From assembly GCA_006384855.1 (NCBI GenBank), contig VCJN01000858.1, forward strand, positions 247,547 through 311,546: a stretch of DNA of 64,000 nt. The letters run 5' to 3'. The notes under the pieces are model-generated. The model ran no database searches. It had not been told where the DNA came from and was given only the letters and a program-made list of their open reading frames with translations. This document shows, piece by piece, positions 58,601-64,000 of the stretch. Made by a program: the position numbers and the translations under genes. This DNA comes from Tetraselmis striata. Lineage: Eukaryota > Chlorophyta > Chlorodendrophyceae > Chlorodendrales > Chlorodendraceae. The first letter of the stretch is position 1, and every line of letters begins with the position of its first letter.

Positions 58601-59353
58601 AGGCATAGCGCCTGGGGTCGGCCACCCGCTGGATGGCTTCGCGCGTCTGCTGCTGCTCCCTCACACTGGCAGACTTGCTCGTGCGTGGCTGCGTGGGTGC
58701 CATGTGAGGCACGGGCGACAAGTAGGGCCCATCCAGGTGCGGCAGGTCTCGCTGCCTGGATCTCCCAACAGCCTCCGGGGAGTGCGTGGGCGACAACATC
58801 ACCGCGGTGTCCATGGGGCCGTGCAGCTCCAGCGGCTGCAAGTACTTGTCGGATACACCTTTCGGTATGAGGCTGCCATAGTACGCCGCCTGTTGGTGCA
58901 CATTCAAAGCAGGGGGCATCAGCAACCCCATCTACCATTGCACCCAGCACATCTGACCTGCAAATTCATGTCATGAAGGAGGAGATGGGCGGGTACGTGG
59001 CACCGCAGAATGCTCCTGCGGAGAAACAATACATAGCACGCCGCGCAATGAAGCAGCATGCCCACCTTGTAATTCACAGGTTTCTTCGTGGGCGGCGCGT
59101 GCCTGGACACGCCCTTGCGCGAGGTGTCCTTCATCCCCTGCAACACCGCCGCGACAAAACACGTGGGCTGAGACTGCGGGCGGGAAACTGATTTAGCCCT
59201 GGGACTGCACTGGCCCTCGAGGGGAGGTTTATCGGTTGCCGTGGAGACACGATGCAAGGAACCAACCAAATAGTCTATACCCGCTGGAAGCGCGGCGGTT
59301 TCCGGACTCGATGCGACCAACACCGCCCAGCGCGCTCTAGTTGCGTCGCCCAC
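49618..59353 (-). CDS. Large alanine-rich coiled-coil protein with C-terminal CEP164-type WW module
   Basis: A chain of minus-strand exons joins in phase. The 5' exon (59353 or the ATG at about 59134, to 59065) has SRHAPPTKKPVNYK, then about 58898-58212 (AAYYGSLIPKGVSDKYLQPL), about 58109-57967, about 57880-57587, 57243-56888, 56782-56570, 56467-55653, 55503-54991, 54893-54534, 54411-53969, 52820-52349 and 52047-49618. The product is roughly 2,200 residues. Everything after about residue 450 is Ala/Glu/Lys/Arg heptad-like coiled coil. The last 90 residues hold TQEEIVEYAVYLGMDP, AEWALTAPLPEGWTEH and NEFYYNSVTGVSTYEHP, the helical-plus-WW module at the N-terminus of CEP164. Here it is C-terminal and the second Trp is Tyr. 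Exon 56467-55653 is one base out of phase, a slip near 55955. A basal-body role is inferred only. Confidence 0.7.
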
Positions 59354-59359
59354 GTCCTC

Positions 59360-60470
59360 CGCACCTATCCGTGCTGTGACATATGCGAGGTTCAGGTGAG
59401 TTGGTCTACTGCTGCATGGTTCCCTATTTGCGACACTGTCCAGTCTTCGGGACGCTCACGCCCTGAACATGCCCGCTGTAAATGTCGACCCCGCGTGGTT
59501 TCACATGCCGCGGAGTAGACCGTTCATCCAGAAATAGACATACTTACCGCGCGAAGTACTCACGATATATATGCGAAAATTTGCTGCGTGAAGCCGCGGA
59601 CAACGTCCGCCCATGCCGACGTTGCCGCGACCGGTGCATGCACACAGATGGTGGAGGGTGAGGGTGGCGCGCTCTCACGTTCCCTGCGACGCCGATGCCC
59701 CTCCGCTGAGCAGACCAGCACAGACTGGTCCCGCCGAATGGCTGCGCCTTCGACTTTGCGCCAGGACGACTCCTGCTGCAGTGGGTATCATCTGCGGCCT
59801 GGTATGGAGATATACCTCTCAACCCTCTCCAACATCCCGACAAATCAATAGCGACTAATCATTTATTTTGTCGATGACCTGATGCTGGTGATAATCGCGA
59901 TTATATCGCGCGGCGGAGCGACCTACGTGCGCATAGATACGGGTACTATCGAGCAGGCATTAAAAAATAATTATATATATAACATATGTATATTTATCTA
60001 GACATGTATATATGGTCGCTATGTATGTATGTATCCTAAACAACGCCGTCGGGATCACGAGGTCGCACCCAGGATATGTACTTCTAGCTGACTGGCATAC
60101 TTGTACTCCTGAAAAATAAAGTTGCATGCAGGGTTGTGCGAGCGCTGCCGAGCAGCTCTGAATTTCCTCATCAACCACTCCTATTGGTTTCGGAGCAGGC
60201 ACTCACAGTCACCTGGAGGGCATCAAATCTGCGTGCAGCACCTGCAATGCGCATGGATGCACCTCGCGGGATGCCATCACGACTCATCTGGGAACTCGTA
60301 GCAGAGGCTGACTTACACCGTGTTGACACATGACTATGGCCCTTGCCACGCTGGAAAGATGATACGGTGCTGCAGTCAAGATACTGAGCTTGCCCACCCT
60401 CCTGCCGAGGCACCTCACAGACTCCACTGTGGCATGCCATCGACCTCGTCCATGCTGTCAGTATTATCCA
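59360..60470. other. Intergenic region between two minus-strand genes
   Basis: No supported gene. A TA-rich block (59960-60040, with TATGTATGTATG) lies in the middle. The promoter of the coiled-coil gene and the 3' UTR of the HROB homologue are expected here. Confidence 0.4.
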
Positions 60471-60478
60471 GGCCTGCG

Positions 60479-61973
60479 TCAGCCTTGGCGTCTGCTGACG
60501 CGTGGGGCACGCCCACTCCGTGCATGCCTGTCGGCCTGGCGCCCGGGAGAAGGCTCCCCATGGTAGGGGTCAAATTGATCCCCATCGTCCTCGTCCTCCA
60601 TGCCGTCCATAAGGTCCTCCAGGTTCATGCGATCCTGCTGAGAACACCATGGAAAGGTGAGGAGGAGGAGAACAACCATCCCCCTGGATGAATGCAGCTC
60701 TGTCTCTGTCTCCCCCTCTCTCCCTCTTTCTCTCTACCTCCCTCTCTCACACACTCGTATACACTTGCTAAACATCAAACTAATCCCAAGTTGCAACACC
60801 TCTCAGGAGCAGCGGTGCATACACCTACCTCATCCGAGGGCGCCTGGCATAGAGCAGTGGGGTTGGGAGGATTCTCTGCTGCCAATCCAGTGGCGGCGGC
60901 CGTTGCACTGCCTGTGGGCCACCCCGCACGGCCCATGCCACCTACTGCATGCCTACGAGGCTGTGGACTGTGCGTCACTGGCAATGCCCGGGTACAACCA
61001 TCTGCGTGCATAGAGGACTCACACAGCCCATGCGCAGGCTGGAGCTCGGAGTGGTCGTGGCCACTGAAAAAGTCCGGAAGCTCACCCAAAGGCTCCTCCT
61101 CCCAACGAGGAAGGATATCGGCCTGCGCCGCCGGTGCTACTCTCTGCGGTGCTTCCCATTCGACAACACCAGCACGCCCACCGTCATGCAGCCCAGCGTG
61201 CGCGGTCATTCTTGACCCTGTTTGGTTGCCAGTGTCCAGTGGCACTCCTGCTGACTGGAACAGCGATTGTCGCTGACCCTCGTCTGCATCGCCGCGGGTC
61301 TGCGCCCTGAAGGCCTCCCCGCAATCCCCATCCGGCCGTACAGATGCAGACGTGAAGGGATCTGGCAGCTCAGCCGCAGAGCTAGCAGGCATTGACGCCA
61401 CCCCAGCGCCTCCACCTGTGGTCTCATTATCCGGGCCACAGACATACTGCTGCCGCCCGCCGCACGCTCCAACAGCATATTCAGTATCGCCAAGTTGAAG
61501 CGCCGGAGGTGATGAAGCAACCTGTAGCAGGCCCGGTCCAGCTCGAAGATCGCCTGCATGTCCGGGGGACATAAGCAGGTTGCCAAAATGTCAGGCTGAT
61601 TATAAAATGCACGCTTTCTGCACCACCAATATGCATCTATGCAATGCAGCCACGGCCCGTGCCTGGTGTGCGGAAATTAAGACAGCCAAAATTTGCGCAC
61701 TGCCGAGATTGGAGTGCAGTGGGTGCCGGTGCACCTTCAGATTGCAACAGTCTTGGAATGTCTGGATCGGTGTGGTTTGCCACAGTCTCCAAACAGGTAT
61801 CAGCAGGCAGCACCTGCGCTGGCAGGAACACACACAATTGTGCTCAAATGCCTGTATCGGTGTCACGCCCCGGCAGGCGGCCACCAGAACATCCAAATGC
61901 ACAGGTTGCAGCGCCAAGTCTTGACATGTCGAAGCGCAGCTCTTTTAAGTGGTGACACTTGGTTTTTTTGTGT

Positions 61974-62017
<44 letters not shown>

Positions 62018-62468
62018 TTCCACAAGCAGCAGCACCTGAGCCACATTGTTGAGCGTGATACATAGACAATGCGTTCGCGCCATAGGCATCACGAAGGAAA
62101 CCTGAGCCGGGCAGACGACGGGAATGTCACCTCAATGCTTGAGATGAGAGTTGACGGGATGGAATCAGGAGGGTATAATGAGATGGGGGAATACGCGCTG
62201 AGATGCGTTTAGGTGGATAATATGTCAGCCATGCTGCGCACACCTTCTTGAGCATAAGTACAGCCCCAGGGCTGATGTCCGGCTCCGCCTGCAGCACCTT
62301 CTCATGAATGGCGCCGGTGATGACTCCGGTGGGATCCTAGACAGTCAATGACAGGTTTATATATATATACATGTATATATGTATACATATACATGTGTGC
62401 ATATATACATATATGTGTGTGTATATATATGTATATATATACACGTATATATATGTATATATATGTAC

Positions 62469-62509
<41 letters not shown>

Positions 62510-63539
62510 TATGATCTCGCTCTGTGAGCCAATGCAACAATCCTGCCACAGCATCCCATAAGAAGGAACAGGCGCACACACCCGCAGTCAAAGGCCAAGT
62601 ACCTTGAGTTTCGCCAAAACATTCCCAGGTGTGTTTGCCTTCATAGACACGACCAGCAGGATAATCTGGAACAGCCACAGAGTGTCAGCTGGCGCTTAAC
62701 GCTCACAGGAAGGCAGTTGCCAAGCAGCGAGAGCCGCCCGCATTGAGAGCGACGAGAAACATGAGGGCCGAGAGAAGAGGACCTGTGGGATCTTGCCCGC
62801 TGCTCTGCGCTTTTTCACGGAAGCCACGTTGTGTTGAAGAATTGGGGATGATGCTGCAGCGAGGCAAGGCAGGGCACCCTTGTCAAGCTACACGCTACAC
62901 TTGCCTGCAGAGAGTAGCGACTCTACTTCCTGCCTGGAACACCGAGTGATACACATGCGCTATAAGGGTTGGCCATGGGACGTGTTAGGATTGTGTGCAG
63001 TGTCTTTCAAAAGAGAAGACAGCGTCGGCATTGCAGTGGGTGTCCATTGGCGAGATGCAGATCCAGCAGCATGCTGATAAAGCAATGCTCCTGCTCCTCG
63101 CACTACATCGGTAATCAGTCAGGACGAGGCCTTACCGTCAAACTCCTCTACATCGAGGGTCGACATTGCCGTCCGCCAGGCCTCTGCAGCAAAGGAGAAG
63201 GCAGGAGATAAGGCGCGCGGTGGACCACACTAATTCATATTTTGAATGACGGGCGATTATCTGACCTGAGGAGAAATCCAGGTCACCGGCTCTGTTTTGC
63301 TCAGAGTTGTGCGCTCTGGTGCCGTTGTCTGATCTGTTGCGTGAAATGTCGACAGCATTAAACATAAGTGTCACTGTGCACCCTCATATGGGCGCCAGAT
63401 ACATGCGGTGGAGCATATATACCGGTATTTATGAATACATACACACATGTAAATATGTGTGTGTGTGTGTGTGTGTGTGCATGCATACATCCATATACTC
63501 AGCCATATACCCAAGCAAGTATGTACACGGACATGCAGG

Positions 63540-63577
<38 letters not shown>

Positions 63578-63992
63578 CGATACACAAATTGGGTGCAGTC
63601 TGGCGATGGGCGTGCACTCACAGCACATCGTCCAGTCCAGTGACTTGCACGCCAGCCTCCATAGCTTTCTGAAGTCGGCCTGCAGGGCCTGGTAGGATCC
63701 GACAAAGCCGTGCTTGCTGGTCCGGGATTGCCACCACCGGGGGTTCCTGAGCAATGACAGGCAATGCTGGCGCCTCCACAGGTGCAGGGGGGCACGCTTC
63801 GGCTGTTCGTGGCTCAACATAGTGACGTGCGTGTGGCCCTGCATGACTGAAGGCTGATGTATTGGAGCCTAGTATGTCGCCATTGCCTTGCAGAGCACTT
63901 GGGGCACCTCGTGGCACTGGCTGAGCGCGAGACGGAGCTTTCACGTTGTCGATAATAACCTGCCTGTTGGAACTTGACGACAAGCACCTAGG
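60479..63992 (-). CDS. HROB: HROB/MCM8IP homologue (recombination OB-fold protein), 5' partial
   Basis: Phase-consistent exons in gene order: 63992-63622, 63333-63266, 63183-63136, 62853-62783, 62665-62603, 62336-62244, 62101-62036, 61813-about 61665, about 61540-60829 and 60634-60479. Landmarks are [32 protein letters not shown], then the OB fold: [60 protein letters not shown]. The human counterpart has DPTGEMQGTVH and PGSVLLLKQ at these points. A C-terminal [14 protein letters not shown] block also resembles the human end. In animals and plants HROB recruits the MCM8-MCM9 helicase for recombination-associated DNA synthesis. The first exon(s) lie beyond the window. Introns hold TA and GT microsatellites and a G run. 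Confidence 0.82.
61985..62016. repeat. G homopolymer (32 bases) in an HROB intron
   Basis: Plus-strand G run, hence a C run in the minus-strand transcript, starting about 19 nt after the donor of exon 62101-62036. It is preceded on the plus strand by T-rich sequence. Confidence 0.95.
62356..62512. repeat. TA/CATA microsatellite in an HROB intron
   Basis: Alternating TATATA, GTATATAT and CATATATA blocks between the exons 62665-62603 and 62336-62244. Its long YIYIYI frames are artefacts. Confidence 0.9.
63459..63576. repeat. Two (GT)n microsatellites in an HROB intron
   Basis: GT runs at about 63459-63479 and 63544-63576 lie in the intron between exons 63992-63622 and 63333-63266. Confidence 0.9.
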
Positions 63993-64000
63993 CTGCAGAA

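Overview
The window reads as nuclear DNA of a flagellated green-lineage protist, most likely a green alga and perhaps a prasinophyte. The grounds are spliced genes with GT-AG (and some GC-AG) introns, a double-AP2 plant-type transcription factor, a motile-cilium gene (CFAP221/FAP221), a CEP164-type WW module, a short TTTAGGG-type telomere-like stretch, and many 20-34 bp G or C homopolymers. The species cannot be named from the sequence.

Bases 1 to about 27,000 are a graveyard of mobile elements with no convincing host gene. In order they hold: short inverted and dispersed repeats (55-4,060), including a 165-bp MITE-like element; a minus-strand Ty3/gypsy-like remnant (5,860-7,240); a decayed pogo/CENP-B-like DDE transposase (8,951-10,452); and a second gypsy-like copy (11,690-18,900). 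That second copy is broken by two nested insertions. One is a roughly 1.2-kb insert with tandem repeats and a 15-bp target-site duplication. The other is a roughly 4.2-kb segment bounded by short inverted repeats. The larger segment carries a tyrosine-recombinase element with split direct repeats in a Ngaro-like order, a gag-like ORF, and no reverse transcriptase. From 20,640 to 24,400 lie decayed DIRS/Ngaro-type RT-RNase H remnants flanked by long direct repeats. A PD-(D/E)XK-like ORF of probable transposon origin follows at 25,402-26,606.

Bases 28,000-64,000 are gene-bearing. A three-exon AP2 protein (28,310-30,089, +) converges on a small SEC-C-motif ORF (minus). A tandemly duplicated, G-run-headed repeat follows (32,928-34,335). 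Next are CFAP221 (39,564-35,060, minus, about 13 exons), an unrecognised spliced plus-strand gene (about 40,705-43,602), a DxD glycosyltransferase (45,888-44,435, minus), a gene-poor 3.7 kb, a very large alanine-rich coiled-coil gene ending in a CEP164-type WW module (about 59,353-49,618, minus), and the 3' part of an HROB/MCM8IP homologue (63,992-60,479, minus, 5' end outside the window).

The host genes do not form a pathway. CFAP221 (central apparatus of the axoneme) and the WW coiled-coil protein (possibly basal body) point to cilia, HROB to MCM8-MCM9 recombination repair, and AP2 to transcription. Exon boundaries given for CFAP221, HROB and AP2 rest on phase-consistent splice sites plus family similarity recalled by eye; no alignment was run.
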